A DNA stretch of 64,000 bases from Phycisphaeraceae bacterium (GCA_028284155.1 JANQSF010000034.1:1-64000), one strand, 5' to 3'; counted from the stretch's first letter, positions 1 to 9,408 are shown. Numbers and translations are program-made. The notes: generated from the sequence alone by a model not told the origin.

Positions 1-22
1 TCGGTTTGCAGGGGGTGGGATA

Positions 23-52
23 GCGACGAGCGATGAGCCACGAGCGACGAGG
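23..52. repeat. degenerate GACGAG-type repeat run
   Basis: Short degenerate direct repeats of the type GACGAGCGATGAG sit near the window start. The rest of positions 1-221, upstream of nuoH, shows no gene. Upstream nuo genes, if present, would lie beyond the left edge. Confidence 0.35.
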
Positions 53-221
53 GGGGGCAGGCTGAGTACGTCGCGGTGCGATTGGAAACCCCGGAGCACA
101 ATCTCCCAACATCATCCTTCAGCCGTCATCCCTCATCCATCCCACCCTTTCGACCCCCCGATCCCCCGGCCGTACAATCGCCGACAGGACCGCCGCCCCC
201 GACCCGCCGCGCAGGTGCCCC

Positions 222-1478
222 TTGCCCGACCTTTCGCCGCAATTCATCGCCAGCCTCGTCACGCTGCTGGTCGTGCTGCACGTCATTTTGCTGTCGGTCG
301 CGTACCTGATCATGCTCGAACGCAAGATGGCGTCGTGGGTGCAGGACCGCATCGGCCCGAACCGCACGAACTTCTCGTTCGGCCTCCTGCCGTTCAAGCA
401 CCACCACTTCGGCCTCGGCCAACCGCTGGCCGACGGGCTGAAGTTCCTGGTCAAGGAAGAGTACACGCCCGCGAACGTCGACCGTCGGCTGTTCATGCTC
501 GCCCCGATCCTCGCCATGGCGCCAGCCATGCTCGGCTGGGCGGTCATCCCGTGGGGCGGCTACTACACCCACGCGGGCGAGCAACTGCTCATCGCGGCCG
601 CGCCGATCTCGATCGGTGTCGTCTACATCCTGGCGATGGGGTCGCTGGCTGTGTACGGCGTCGTGCTGGCCGGCTTCGCGTCGAACAACAAGTACTCGTT
701 CCTCGGCGGCCTGCGCGCCACGGCGCAGATGCTCAGCTACGAGATCCCAATGGGCCTGTGCGTGCTCGTCGTGATCCTCATGTCGCGCACCATGAGCGCG
801 CCCGGCATCCTCGAAGCGCAGGCCAACGGCGTCTGGTTCCTGTTTTATCAGCCTGTGCTCGCGATCATCTTCTTCACGTGCGTGTTGGCCGAGTGCAACC
901 GCGCGCCCTTCGACCTGGCGGAGTGCGAGCAGGAATTGGTCGGCGGGTTCCACACCGAGTACAGCTCGATGAAGTTCGCCCTGTTCTTCCTGGGCGAATA
1001 CATGCACATGGTCACGAACGCGGCGTTCTTTGTCCTGCTGTTCCTGGGCGGGTGGGACCTGCCGTTCGTCCGCGAGCCGATGGGGGCTGAGGCCGCGGGG
1101 CTCGGTTGGGTGCTGCTCAAGTTCGGTGTGTTCGCCGGCAAGGTGTTCCTGGTCATCGCGTTCATGATCCTCATCCGCTGGACGATCCCCCGCTTCCGCT
1201 TCGACCAGTTGATGCGCCTCGCCTGGCGGTCGCTCATCCCGATCACGCTCGTCGTGATGATCGCCACGGGCTTCATCGTCTTCTGGAAATGGGACGACGC
1301 CGCGCCGTGGTCGATGACCGTCGCGAACGTCCTGGTCGCGGCCGGCGTATTGGCCATCGGCCCGCTGCTGCCGCAAGGCCCACCGGTCAACCGACGTATC
1401 CCGCTGGCCGGTTCGCGGTTCAGCCCGTTGGTTGAAACAAGTGCGGCGGTGCAGACGACAACAGATACGGCAAACTGA
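222..1478 (+). CDS. nuoH: NADH-quinone oxidoreductase subunit H (complex I, NuoH)
   Basis: This is the membrane subunit of complex I that joins the hydrophilic arm to the proton-pumping arm and helps form the quinone cavity. The 418-residue protein is made of hydrophobic helices. Near residues 30-47 it has the family signature LERKMASWVQDRIGPNR, and around residue 225-265 it has the conserved AECNRAPFDLAE...GEYMHM region that lines the quinone tunnel. I chose the TTG at 222 because the signature then sits at its usual distance from the N-terminus. No strong ribosome binding site is visible, so a slightly different start is possible. No other nuo gene is in the window; the rest may lie to the left, or nuoH may be split from the main operon. 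The identification is secure. Confidence 0.95.
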   Translation: MPDLSPQFIASLVTLLVVLHVILLSVAYLIMLERKMASWVQDRIGPNRTNFSFGLLPFKHHHFGLGQPLADGLKFLVKEEYTPANVDRRLFMLAPILAMAPAMLGWAVIPWGGYYTHAGEQLLIAAAPISIGVVYILAMGSLAVYGVVLAGFASNNKYSFLGGLRATAQMLSYEIPMGLCVLVVILMSRTMSAPGILEAQANGVWFLFYQPVLAIIFFTCVLAECNRAPFDLAECEQELVGGFHTEYSSMKFALFFLGEYMHMVTNAAFFVLLFLGGWDLPFVREPMGAEAAGLGWVLLKFGVFAGKVFLVIAFMILIRWTIPRFRFDQLMRLAWRSLIPITLVVMIATGFIVFWKWDDAAPWSMTVANVLVAAGVLAIGPLLPQGPPVNRRIPLAGSRFSPLVETSAAVQTTTDTAN

Positions 1479-1500
1479 TCTTCTCCACGAGGAGGCCGAC

Positions 1501-2073
1501 ATGGACGGCCGAATCGAGACCGACGAATCACCGAAAAGAGACGAATCGCTACGAACAATCGGCGCGATTGTCATTGGCGTTCTCGTCGCGACCGCGGGCG
1601 GTGTGCTGTGCGGCATGGCGATCAATCGATTCGGTGAACTGGGCTCGCTCAGCCTGTGGGGGCTGGGCGTCATCGCGGGCATCATCGCCCGGCGCGTCAT
1701 GGGCCAGCCCTGTCGAGGTGTCGCGTGGGGGCTGGTCGCGGCCTGCATCATCGCGGCGTTCGTCGCCGAAACGTGGTGGATGCGCTACGCGCCAATCCTT
1801 GGGCACACCGACTGGCAACAGGCTATCGCGTACTGGCCGACATTCATCGGGCGGTACACAACGGCGGCCGTGATCGCCGCGTTGTTCACCGGGTTCGGCG
1901 CAACGTCGGCGTTCTGGTCGGTCGCGCGCAGCGGCATAGCTAACTCACTGGCCGCCAAACGTATCCTCCACGGCCTGTGCCCTAATTGCGGCTACCGGTT
2001 GCATGACGCGTCTGACCATCAAGCCTGCCCCGAATGCGGCGAGGCGATCCCGCCGGCCATGCGGTCACGTTGA
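1501..2073 (+). CDS. membrane protein with C-terminal zinc ribbon
   Basis: This 190-residue protein of unknown function begins at the ATG at 1501, which has a clear AGGAGG five bases upstream; longer in-frame starts overlap nuoH. After a charged N-terminus it has about four hydrophobic segments (roughly residues 20-45, 48-65, 75-90 and 115-140). It ends with a cytoplasmic-looking zinc ribbon, CPNCGYRL...CPECGEAI, near residues 160-185. Such treble-clef tails are common on planctomycete membrane proteins of unknown role. It follows nuoH by 22 bases and may be co-transcribed with it, but nothing ties it to complex I. Confidence 0.75.
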   Translation: MDGRIETDESPKRDESLRTIGAIVIGVLVATAGGVLCGMAINRFGELGSLSLWGLGVIAGIIARRVMGQPCRGVAWGLVAACIIAAFVAETWWMRYAPILGHTDWQQAIAYWPTFIGRYTTAAVIAALFTGFGATSAFWSVARSGIANSLAAKRILHGLCPNCGYRLHDASDHQACPECGEAIPPAMRSR

Positions 2074-2098
2074 ATACAACGTCACAATCATTGAGTTT

Positions 2099-2179
2099 GG
2101 GTGGCTGTGAATGAGCGAAGCGTTTCACGGATGCTGGACGTGCAGTACCGTGAAACGCTTCGCTTATTCACAGGCACCC
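2099..2179. repeat. 32-bp inverted repeat element (family F, copy 1)
   Basis: Two 32-base arms (2099-2130 and 2148-2179) are inverted copies with two mismatches around a 17-base loop. The arm reads GGGTG, then a CTGTGAAT core, then GCGAAGCGTTTCACGG. The same arm sequence recurs at 62.63-62.71 kb, so this is a dispersed palindromic element. It lies between convergent genes and could also act as a bidirectional transcription stop. Confidence 0.8.
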
Positions 2180-2195
2180 CACATATTGAGGCAGG

Positions 2196-2738
2196 TCAAT
2201 CACTCGCCGGCTCGTCGTCCGTGATCGGTGCGATGATCTTTTTCACGATCTCCCAATGCTGCTCCTGCGCCGTCATCCATGCCCGGTCTTCGTCTGAAAC
2301 ATGCGGCACGTCGCCTTGTTTTAATGCGTTGTACCGGTGCATCCACTGGACCGCGTTCTCCACCTCGTCGCGTGTGTAGCTCTCGCGTCGTTTCAGTTGC
2401 CAATCGCCGTCGTACAACTCGACGACGAACCGGTCGACGGTCGGCTGGGCGCGATCGTAAAAGACCTCCATCACCACGACGCCGCCCGCGACCTGCTTTT
2501 CGGCGCGGTAGTTCGCGCGGTCGACACCGACTTGAATCAACTGTCCCACAGCGATCACGTCGAGCATGACCCGGCGGGTGTCGCCCTCCTTTGACTTGAC
2601 CAGTGTGTCCCAAACAGCGTCGACTCTGGCCTGCTTCTCGTTGTCAAGCCGGACGACCATGGGCTGGATCAACGGGCCGGTGCAGGATGGCAGCATGACG
2701 CCGGCGAGCAGAACGAGAACGATCGACGGTCGCGGCAT
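2196..2738 (-). CDS. hypothetical lipoprotein
   Basis: This 180-residue protein has a lipoprotein signal peptide: a short basic start, a hydrophobic stretch and the lipobox LPSC, with the Cys near residue 17. The ATG at 2738 was chosen because a GGGAGG lies just upstream and the signal peptide then begins at once; an upstream in-frame start would bury it. The mature part is hydrophilic and helical, with no family I recognise. It is probably membrane-anchored and faces the periplasm. The neighbours give no functional clue. Confidence 0.65.
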   Translation of the reverse strand: MPRPSIVLVLLAGVMLPSCTGPLIQPMVVRLDNEKQARVDAVWDTLVKSKEGDTRRVMLDVIAVGQLIQVGVDRANYRAEKQVAGGVVVMEVFYDRAQPTVDRFVVELYDGDWQLKRRESYTRDEVENAVQWMHRYNALKQGDVPHVSDEDRAWMTAQEQHWEIVKKIIAPITDDEPASD

Positions 2739-2812
2739 GGACAGTCCTCCCAGTGTCGTTATGACTTGTAGTGTCCAACCACCGAATGGGTTCATTCCGC
2801 CCAGTCCCGCGC

Positions 2813-3259
2813 TCAGTCCGATTCAATGACATCTGCAAACGGATCAAACGCCAACTCGATCGTCGGCGCGATCGATGCGTCGAACGGGATGTCCTGCCGA
2901 CGCCCGCGGGCGGGGTCGTAAAATGACTCGGGCAGGTCGAGGACGGGCTGAATGGCGCGTTGCATCGCGTCGAACAGGCCGCGCACGTCGACGCCCATGT
3001 ACGCGTCGGGGAGCTTGCTCATCCTTGATCTAACCTTGTCATAGACGCATCGCACGCCGCGCGGGTTGCCGCGCTTGGCGTGCTCCAACGTGACGCCGAC
3101 CTGGATGAGCCATTGGTAGAACAGCTTGCGTGTGCCGTCGGCCATGTGCCAGATCTCTTCCCACTCCTCGTGCGCGTCGAACCAGTCCTGGTTGTTGAAC
3201 AGCTCGAGGCCTTTGTAGAAGTAGCGGCGCTCGTCTTGGGGGGACATGGTGTAACGCAT
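2813..3259 (-). CDS. DUF309 family protein
   Basis: This 148-residue protein matches DUF309. The region from about residue 15 to 65 contains the family pattern ...GLELFNNQDWFDAHEEWEEIWH... followed by a helical FYQWLIQVGVTLEHAKRGN segment. Members are small, soluble, all-helical proteins of unknown function. I took the ATG at 3259; a second ATG at 3247 is equally possible because neither has a strong ribosome binding site. It lies downstream of rpsT in the same direction, separated by a likely terminator, so it is probably transcribed separately. Confidence 0.8.
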   Translation of the reverse strand: MRYTMSPQDERRYFYKGLELFNNQDWFDAHEEWEEIWHMADGTRKLFYQWLIQVGVTLEHAKRGNPRGVRCVYDKVRSRMSKLPDAYMGVDVRGLFDAMQRAIQPVLDLPESFYDPARGRRQDIPFDASIAPTIELAFDPFADVIESD

Positions 3260-3356
3260 GGTGGGATTGCGCAAAAGCCTGCGGACAGCCGTCCGCAGGC
3301 GTTCATGGGCGACCGACCAACAGTACGCTCGGCGAGTCAACCGAAGATGCCGCGAT

Positions 3357-3386
3357 CAACAAACAACCCCGCACGTGGGCGGGGTT
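3357..3386 (-). terminator. intrinsic terminator downstream of rpsT
   Basis: On the minus strand an 8-bp perfect stem (AACCCCGC with GCGGGGTT, arms 3379-3386 and 3365-3372) with a 6-base loop is followed by a T-rich GTTTGTTG tract. It lies about 77 bases past the rpsT stop, as expected for a monocistronic rpsT transcript. Confidence 0.6.
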
Positions 3387-3462
3387 GGGGATCGATGTTG
3401 ACTGTTCCGGGCCGAGACGGCCCGTTTATATAGCGACGCTAGCGCGTCGCCGGAAGGCCGCC

Positions 3463-3735
3463 TCAGGCGGCGGCCTTCTTCTCATTGAGCTTCGCGGCGA
3501 GGCGCGACTTGTAGCGGGACGCCGTGTTCTTGTGCATCGTCGGGGTCGAGGCGACCTGGTCGAGCAGCTTGTAGATGCCCGTCAGTTGCTTCTCGGCGTC
3601 TTCGACCGAGCCGTGGAGGATCGTCTCGCGGTATTCGCGGATCGCGCCGCGGACACGGCGCTTGCGCCAGCGGTTGCGGGACCGGCGGGCGGCGTCCTGG
3701 CGGATGCGTTTCTTGGCGCTGAGCGTGTGAGCCAT
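3463..3735 (-). CDS. rpsT: 30S ribosomal protein S20
   Basis: This is the small-subunit primary binding protein S20, a three-helix bundle that contacts 16S rRNA. The 90-residue product has the usual length and the typical start MAHTLSAKKRIRQ with a very basic first helix. It ends in an Ala/Lys-rich tail, as in other bacteria. A good sigma-70 promoter lies about 50-80 bases upstream of the start and an intrinsic terminator follows downstream, so it looks monocistronic. In most bacteria S20 can repress its own translation; nothing here tests that. Confidence 0.95.
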   Translation of the reverse strand: MAHTLSAKKRIRQDAARRSRNRWRKRRVRGAIREYRETILHGSVEDAEKQLTGIYKLLDQVASTPTMHKNTASRYKSRLAAKLNEKKAAA

Positions 3736-4356
3736 GGGTGCGTCGTCTCGCTACTCAAAGGGGTTCGTTTCGATTTCGAGCCGGGTATTATGGCGACCCG
3801 CACGGATTTTTCAACCCGATTTTGCCGACAAAGCCAAGGTTTCCCGGCTTGACACCCCCCCGCCGGGCCGTACACTTACCGATTCGCCCGCTCCCGCATG
3901 TGCGGACGGGTGCCCGTGGTTGGCCGCCCCGGCGGCCCGAGGTAGTCAGACGATGCTTGAAACCGGCCACGAGATCGGCCGAGGACGGCGGACGCGTTGA
4001 TGGGTGTTTACCTCCCCCATCATGCACTCGCAGGCCCAGCGGCGACGCGGCGCTCACGAAAGGAGGCCCCGCCCATGGCCTAATGCACGACCCGTGCATC
4101 CCGCACCCGAGAGGATCAAACCTCACGGGATGGGGGTGACCGCACGGCGACCGGACAGGTCGTCTGCCCAAGTCACCGCCCAGCCGTCTTCGGCCACGAA
4201 CGCTTGAAATTCGTTTGTGGCCTTGTTGTTTATCCGGACCGTGACGAATCGACATCCTGACAACCCGACGCGCGGGGCAAGCCCCGCGGCTAAACGAGAC
4301 AACCCGACGTTTCGACAACTTGACAACCTGACAACCCAATCGAAGAGACCCGAACC
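3736..4356. other. gene-free region between rpsT and nusA, with possible structured leader
   Basis: About 620 bases lie between divergent rpsT and nusA with no credible protein gene; in particular no rimP is present. Positions 4011-4138 hold several nested complementary segments. CCCCCATC at about 4014-4021 can pair with GATGGGGG at about 4129-4136. Inside are ATGCACG...CGTGCAT (4083-4099) and a stem CCCG-A-GAGG / CCTC-A-CGGG at about 4107-4129. A separate hairpin GCGGGGC-AA-GCCCCGC follows near 4271-4287, amid several GACAAC repeats. I could not match it to RNase P RNA, tmRNA, SRP RNA or a riboswitch that I know. Confidence 0.4.
3787..3814 (-). promoter_or_regulatory. sigma-70 promoter of rpsT
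   Basis: Read on the minus strand: TTGAAA (3814-3809), a 16-base spacer, then CATAAT (3792-3787). Each hexamer differs from consensus at one position. The predicted start near 3780 gives a 5' leader of about 45 bases before the rpsT ATG. Confidence 0.6.
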
Positions 4357-5907
4357 ATGAACACCAGTGAAATGCTCCGCTTGATCGACACCATCTCGCG
4401 CGAACGCAACGTCGAAAAAGAAGCCCTGTTCACCGACATCGAACAGGCCATGGTGTCCGCTGCGCGCAAGCACTTCAACGCGCTCGATACCGACGAGTTC
4501 TCCGCGGAGGTCGATCGGCTCAACGGCGCGATCCGCATCTGGCGGGGTGACGAAGAGATCTCACTGGACGAACTGGGGCGCATCCCCGCGCAGACCGCCA
4601 AGCAGGTCATGATCCAACGCTTCCGCGAGGACGAACGGCAGAGCATTTACAACGAGTTCATCGACCGCGTCGGTGAGCTGACCACGGGCACGGCCCAGCG
4701 TTACGAGGGCGGCGCGCTGATCGTGCAGGTCGGCCGGGCCGAGGCGTTCATGCCGCGTTCCGAGCAGATCCCCGGTGAGCAGCACCAGCCGGGCGAGCGC
4801 GTGCGCTGCATGATCCTCGACGTGCGCGAGACTGGCAGCCAGGTCAAGATCGTCATCACCCGCGCCAACCCGGACTTCATCCGTCGCCTGTTCGAGGTCG
4901 AGGTGCCCGAGGTGGCTGAGCGGATCATCGAGATCAAGGGCATGGCCCGTGAGCCCGGGCACCGTACCAAGATCGCCGTGTCGTCGATCGACTCGAAGGT
5001 GGACGCGGTCGGCGCCTGCGTCGGCGTGCGTGGTTCGCGCATCAAGAACATCGTCGATGAGTTGGGCGGCGAGAAGATCGACATCGTCCGTTGGAACGAG
5101 TCGTCGCAGATCCTCATCCAGAACGCGCTCAAACCCGCCGAGGTCGTTGAGATCTCGCTCTGCTTCGAGCTCGGTCGCGCGACAGTGGTCGTCAACGAAG
5201 ACCAGCTCTCGCTGGCGATCGGCAAGCGCGGGCAGAACGTTCGCCTGGCCGCCCGGTTGACCAACTGGGACGTCGACATCCTCACGCCGGACGAGTTCAC
5301 CAAGAGCCTCGAGATCATGGAAACCACGATCAAGGAGGTCGAGGACATCACGGAAGAGCAGATCGACCGCTTGGCGGCGCTCGGCGTGATCAGTGTCTTC
5401 GACGTCGAAGAGATCGGCCCCGAGTACCTGGTCGAAACGCTCGAGTGCTCGCCCGAGCAGGCAGAGAAGATCGCCGAGATCGCCTCCGTCCGCGCGCAGC
5501 AGGTCGCCGAAGAACAGCAGCGCGAAAAGGAAGAGGCCGAGCAACGCCGCAAGGAAGAGGCGGCCGCGGCCGCCGCGTCGCCCGAGGGCGAACAGCAGGC
5601 CGCCGCGATCCTCGGCGACGGGCCGCTGCCCGAGCCGACCGAAGACAGCGCGCCGTCCGGCGAAGCCGAAGACGCCGAGTCCGAAGATTCCGACGAGGCC
5701 ACGGAAGACGACGGCGCGACGCACGACGAGGCGATCGCCGCGGCCGCCGCGACCGAGTCGGAAGAAGACCAAACGACGGACGCCGCGGCGAACGGCGAGT
5801 CGCAGGAAGCGCTCGAGCAGATCATCGACGGCGAGGACGCGGCGGACGAAGACGCCGTCGCGGACGAAGAAGAAGCCGAACAAACGACCCCGCCGACCAG
5901 CGGGTGA
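4357..5907 (+). CDS. nusA: transcription termination/antitermination protein NusA
   Basis: NusA binds RNA polymerase near the RNA exit channel and controls pausing, termination and antitermination. The 516-residue protein has the domains in order: the N-terminal RNAP-binding domain (about 1-130), an S1 domain (about 135-200, ...GTAQRYEGGALIVQVGRAEAF...), and KH1/KH2 domains (about 230-345, with VGVRGSRIKNIVDELGGEKID and LAIGKRGQNVRLA). A helical repeat-like region follows (about 360-385). The last ~130 residues are a low-complexity Glu/Asp/Ala tail that most NusA proteins lack. It is the first gene of the block leading to infB and rbfA; the usual rimP is absent upstream. Confidence 0.96.
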   Translation: MNTSEMLRLIDTISRERNVEKEALFTDIEQAMVSAARKHFNALDTDEFSAEVDRLNGAIRIWRGDEEISLDELGRIPAQTAKQVMIQRFREDERQSIYNEFIDRVGELTTGTAQRYEGGALIVQVGRAEAFMPRSEQIPGEQHQPGERVRCMILDVRETGSQVKIVITRANPDFIRRLFEVEVPEVAERIIEIKGMAREPGHRTKIAVSSIDSKVDAVGACVGVRGSRIKNIVDELGGEKIDIVRWNESSQILIQNALKPAEVVEISLCFELGRATVVVNEDQLSLAIGKRGQNVRLAARLTNWDVDILTPDEFTKSLEIMETTIKEVEDITEEQIDRLAALGVISVFDVEEIGPEYLVETLECSPEQAEKIAEIASVRAQQVAEEQQREKEEAEQRRKEEAAAAAASPEGEQQAAAILGDGPLPEPTEDSAPSGEAEDAESEDSDEATEDDGATHDEAIAAAAATESEEDQTTDAAANGESQEALEQIIDGEDAADEDAVADEEEAEQTTPPTSG

Positions 5908-5936
5908 ACGCATTGAGCGCGCCGGTGGCGCGCCGT

Positions 5937-6000
5937 GCCGGGCCGTGTATGCCCGGCTGAACAACCCGCCCGCATGCCCGGTTGCGCGTCGCAACCGGGC
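5937..6000 (+). promoter_or_regulatory. two strong hairpins in the nusA-infB gap
   Basis: The 131-base gap holds a 7-bp stem (GCCGGGC/GCCCGGC, 5937-5943 with 5951-5957) and then a perfect 10-bp stem (GCCCGGTTGC with GCAACCGGGC, 5976-5985 and 5991-6000, 5-base loop). Neither is followed by a T tract, so they are not classical terminators. They could be RNA processing or stability elements that set relative nusA and infB output. Confidence 0.5.
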
Positions 6001-6026
6001 GGCCGCGACGGCCGAGGGCGAACAGT

Positions 6027-6041
6027 AAGGAGTCGGTTTTG
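6027..6041 (+). promoter_or_regulatory. ribosome binding site and TTG start of infB
   Basis: AAGGAG at 6027-6032 lies six bases before TTG at 6039-6041. This fixes the infB start at a TTG: the next codons encode [15 protein letters not shown], the normal beginning of the IF2 N-terminal domain. An upstream in-frame ATG (5982) would add residues encoded by a hairpin. Confidence 0.75.
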
Positions 6042-8978
6042 GCTAAAGCCAAACGTGTATTTCAGTTGGCCAAGGAACTGGGTGTCGCCAGCAAGGCTGT
6101 CGTTACCAAGTGTCAGGCTGAAGGTGTCCCCGACATCGACAACCACATGTCGGTGGTCAAGCTCGGTCTGGAGATGACCATCCGCGATTGGTTCAGCACG
6201 GGCGAAGACGCCGAGGACAGCACGGCCGTCGAAACGGCTGAAAAGGTCGACCTGGAAAAGGCGCGCAAAGCCCGGCGCAAGCGCGCCAGCCGCGCCAAGG
6301 CCAAGTCGGCCGAGACCGACGGCGACGGCGACGGGACCGCCACAGCCGTGGAAGACCCGCCCGAGGAAGAGGTCGAAGCCAAGCCGCGCCGGCGCACCGC
6401 CGCGCGTCGCACGACCAAGAAGACCGACGACGCCGCGTCCACCACGGGCAAAGCGAAGCGGAAAGCCAAGAAGAAGCCCGAGCCGGAGGCCGAAGAAGAA
6501 GCCCCCGCCAAGAAGGCCCCGACCCGTCGGCGCAAAGCCGCGGCCAAGGCCACGCCCGAGGAAGCCCCAGCCGAGGTCATCGAGGCTGCGCCGGTGGTTG
6601 AAGCTCCTGAAGCCCCGCCGGCCGAGCCGACGGAGGTGGAAACCCCGGTTGAAGAAAAACTGCAGCCCGCCGCCGAAGCGCCGGCTATTGAGGAAGAGGC
6701 CAAGCCCGTCGGACCGCTCGGCACGCCGAACGTGCCCATTCGGCCGGACGTCGTCAAGCCGGCGGGTGAACGGCTGACGAAGAAGAAAGTCGTGTCGCTT
6801 AAGGGCCCGCAGGTCGTCCGCATCGAGAAGCCCGATCAACTGGCTGCGCCGCGACCGCGTCGGCAACAGCAGGATCAGGACGGCGTGGCCGACGGCACTG
6901 TGCCCGGCATCGCGCGTTCGCGCGGCCCGGTTCGCGGCAAGGGTGCCGGCGGCGGGCCCGTCGGCCGTGAGGGCGAGGGCGACAAGCCGCGCAACAAACG
7001 CCGCAGCCTGTCCAGCCGGCGCGGACGAAGCGCCGATTCGGAAACGCTCGGTCGAACCAAGTTCACCGAGGCCGACCTCGCCGAGATGCAGCGGCGCACC
7101 GAGCGCCCCGGCGGCTTCATCAAGCGCCGCAAGCAAGACCTGAGCAAGAAAGGCGGCGGCCAGGCCGCGCAGGCGCCCGTCGTCACCGGCGGCAAGGTCG
7201 AGATCGCCGAGCCGATTTTTATCAAGGACCTGTCGTCCGTCACCGGCATCAAGAGCGCCGACGTCATCAAGTACCTGTTCACGCAGAAGGGCATCATGGC
7301 CACCATCAACTCCGCCATCGGCGCGGAAGCCGCGATGGAAGTGGCCCTCGAGTACAACATCGAGCTGGAGGTCAAGGAACAGGAGACCGCGGCCGAGCAG
7401 ATCGAAAAGGAATTCGCCGAACGCGAGCAGGTCGATGTCCGAGCCCGCCCGCCGGTCGTCACCGTTATGGGCCACGTCGATCACGGTAAGACCAGCCTGC
7501 TCGACCGCATCCGCGCCGCCGATGTCGCCGCGCACGAAGCGGGCGGCATCACGCAGCACACCAGCGCCTACCGCGTGACCGTCGAAGGCCACGACGGCAA
7601 AGAGAAGACGGTCGTCTTCCTCGACACGCCCGGCCACTCGGCGTTCACCAGCATGCGTGCCCGCGGCGCGAACGTGACCGACTTGGTCGTGCTGGTCGTC
7701 GCGGCCGACGACGGCGTCATGCCGCAGACGATCGAGTCGATCAACCACGCCAAGGCTGCCGAGGTGCCGATCATCGTCGCGTTGAACAAGATCGACACGC
7801 CGCAGGCCACCGAAGACAACATCCGCAAGATCTACGGCCAGCTCGCCGAGCACGGCCTAAACCCCGTCGAGTGGGGCGGCGAGACCGAGGTGGTCAAGAC
7901 CAGCGCCACCGAGGGCATCGGTGTCACCGAGCTGGTCGAGATCCTCGACTACCAGGCCGAACTGCTCGAACTCAAGGCCGACTACGGCGGCCCGGCCCGC
8001 GGCATCGTGATCGAGGGCGAGATGCAGGAAGGCCGCGGCCCCGTCGCGCGCGTGCTCGTGCAGGACGGCCGACTCGCGGTCGGCAACTTCATCGTGTCCG
8101 GCCGCGGTTTCGGTCGCGTCCGCGACATGACCGACGACCACGGCCGACGTGTGCAAGAGGCCGGCCCGGCCACGCCGCTGGAGATCTCCGGCCTCGACAA
8201 CGTGCCCGACGCCGGCGATCACTTTTACATCACCAACACGCTGCAACGGGCGGAAGACGTCTCGACTCACTTCCGCGAAATCGAACGCGAGCAGTTGTTG
8301 GCCGCCAAGACCAAGGTCACGCTCGAAAACTTTGCCGACGCCGTCCGCGCCGGCAAGACCCGCGAGCTGCCCGTCGTCCTCAAGGCCGACGTGCAAGGCT
8401 CGATCGAAACGATCCGCAAGACGCTCGGCGAGCTGGGCAACGACGAGGTTCGCGTCCGCGTCCTGCACTCGGCTGTCGGCGGCATCACCGAGAGCGACAT
8501 CGAGTTGGCCGACGCGTCCAACGGTGTCATCGTCGGCTTCCACGTCGTCGCGACGACGGCCGTCCGTGAGATCGCCGAAGCGCGCAGCGTCGAGATCCGT
8601 CTGTACCGCGTCATCTATGAGCTGCTCGACGAGATCAAGAAAGCCCTCGAGGGCATGCTCGAACCGGACACCAGGGAAGAAGAGCTCGGCAAGCTCGAAG
8701 TCATCGAACCGTTCCGGATCGGCGGGCTGGGCGTCATCGCCGGCGGCATGGTCGCCGAGGGCGTCATCCAAGCCGGTGCGCGCTGCCGCGTGATCCGTGA
8801 CGGCATCGTCGTCACCGACGACCGCGAGATCGCCAACGTCCGCCGCATCAAGAACGACGTGAAAGAAGTCCGGGCCGGCACCGAATGCGGCGTCCGCCTC
8901 GCCGGCTTCGACGATATCAAACAAGGCGACGAGATCGTCTGCTACAAGGTCGTGAAGGTCGCGAGGACACTCGATTAG
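6039..8978 (+). CDS. infB: translation initiation factor IF-2
   Basis: IF2 is the GTPase that delivers fMet-tRNA to the 30S subunit and promotes subunit joining. The 979-residue protein begins with the IF2N helical domain (about 1-50). A long Lys/Glu/Ala/Pro-rich linker (about 60-375) contains an RGGG-like basic section. A second IF2N domain follows (about 390-440, [20 protein letters not shown]). The G domain starts near residue 475 with GHVDHGKTS (G1), DTPGHSAFT (G3) and NKID (G4). Domains II, III and IV follow, ending ...[24 protein letters not shown]. The start is the TTG at 6039 with AAGGAG upstream. Confidence 0.96.
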   Translation: MAKAKRVFQLAKELGVASKAVVTKCQAEGVPDIDNHMSVVKLGLEMTIRDWFSTGEDAEDSTAVETAEKVDLEKARKARRKRASRAKAKSAETDGDGDGTATAVEDPPEEEVEAKPRRRTAARRTTKKTDDAASTTGKAKRKAKKKPEPEAEEEAPAKKAPTRRRKAAAKATPEEAPAEVIEAAPVVEAPEAPPAEPTEVETPVEEKLQPAAEAPAIEEEAKPVGPLGTPNVPIRPDVVKPAGERLTKKKVVSLKGPQVVRIEKPDQLAAPRPRRQQQDQDGVADGTVPGIARSRGPVRGKGAGGGPVGREGEGDKPRNKRRSLSSRRGRSADSETLGRTKFTEADLAEMQRRTERPGGFIKRRKQDLSKKGGGQAAQAPVVTGGKVEIAEPIFIKDLSSVTGIKSADVIKYLFTQKGIMATINSAIGAEAAMEVALEYNIELEVKEQETAAEQIEKEFAEREQVDVRARPPVVTVMGHVDHGKTSLLDRIRAADVAAHEAGGITQHTSAYRVTVEGHDGKEKTVVFLDTPGHSAFTSMRARGANVTDLVVLVVAADDGVMPQTIESINHAKAAEVPIIVALNKIDTPQATEDNIRKIYGQLAEHGLNPVEWGGETEVVKTSATEGIGVTELVEILDYQAELLELKADYGGPARGIVIEGEMQEGRGPVARVLVQDGRLAVGNFIVSGRGFGRVRDMTDDHGRRVQEAGPATPLEISGLDNVPDAGDHFYITNTLQRAEDVSTHFREIEREQLLAAKTKVTLENFADAVRAGKTRELPVVLKADVQGSIETIRKTLGELGNDEVRVRVLHSAVGGITESDIELADASNGVIVGFHVVATTAVREIAEARSVEIRLYRVIYELLDEIKKALEGMLEPDTREEELGKLEVIEPFRIGGLGVIAGGMVAEGVIQAGARCRVIRDGIVVTDDREIANVRRIKNDVKEVRAGTECGVRLAGFDDIKQGDEIVCYKVVKVARTLD

Positions 8979-9020
8979 GCATCGCCGATTTACGATTGCC
9001 GATTGTCGATGTAGCCGAAG

Positions 9021-9042
9021 CCGGGTCTTTCCGAAGACCCGG
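9021..9042 (+). promoter_or_regulatory. hairpin between infB and the ylxP-like gene
   Basis: A 9-bp perfect stem (CCGGGTCTT / AAGACCCGG) closes a 4-base TCCG loop. It is flanked on both sides by AATCGGCAATCG-type repeats that are inverted relative to each other, so the whole 139-base gap can fold. No T tract follows; it is probably not a terminator. Confidence 0.45.
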
Positions 9043-9117
9043 ATCCGTCAACAATCGCGAACCTCAAACCGCAATCCGTCATTCGCAAATCGGCAATCGA
9101 CAATTGCAAATAACCCC

Positions 9118-9408
9118 ATGGTCATCGGAGTCCTCCAGGTCGAACTCGCGATCGACGGCTCGACGTCGCTCAAGGACAAACGGCGGGTCGTGTTGAGCCT
9201 CAAAGACAGGTTGCGCCGCGCGTTCAATATCTCGATCGCCGAGGTCGCCACGCAGGACGACCACCGCATCGCGACGCTCGGTGTCGTCACGGCAACGAAC
9301 GACGTCCCCCACTGCCAGAGTGTGCTCGACAACGTGCTCGACAAGTTCACCCACGCCCGCGACTGCGCCCTGCGAGACCATCAACAACAGATTCTCACGG
9401 GGCAGTAG
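9118..9408 (+). CDS. ylxP: DUF503 family protein (YlxP-like)
   Basis: This 96-residue protein belongs to DUF503. It has the family start VIGVLQVELAIDGSTSLKDKRRVVLSLKDRLRRAFNIS and the following ...AEVATQDDHRIATLGVVT segment. Members are small ferredoxin-like alpha/beta proteins often encoded between infB and rbfA, exactly as here, and are thought to act in ribosome-related RNA metabolism, though the role is not firmly known. The ATG at 9118 gives the standard N-terminus. Confidence 0.88.
   Translation: MVIGVLQVELAIDGSTSLKDKRRVVLSLKDRLRRAFNISIAEVATQDDHRIATLGVVTATNDVPHCQSVLDNVLDKFTHARDCALRDHQQQILTGQ

Noticed and set aside
126..1751. 541-codon minus-strand frame over nuoH
   Set aside because: Antisense to a secure gene; low-complexity Arg/His/Asp-rich translation.
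4083..4136. tRNA (GAGGATCAAACCTC looked like a T arm)
   Set aside because: No acceptor or anticodon arms can be drawn around it.
3787..4138. RNase P RNA, tmRNA or SRP RNA between rpsT and nusA
   Set aside because: The conserved core strings of these RNAs are missing on both strands.
4701..7853. 1050-codon open frame on the minus strand across nusA-infB
   Set aside because: High-GC shadow of two well-supported genes; repetitive Leu/Arg/Asp translation without domains.
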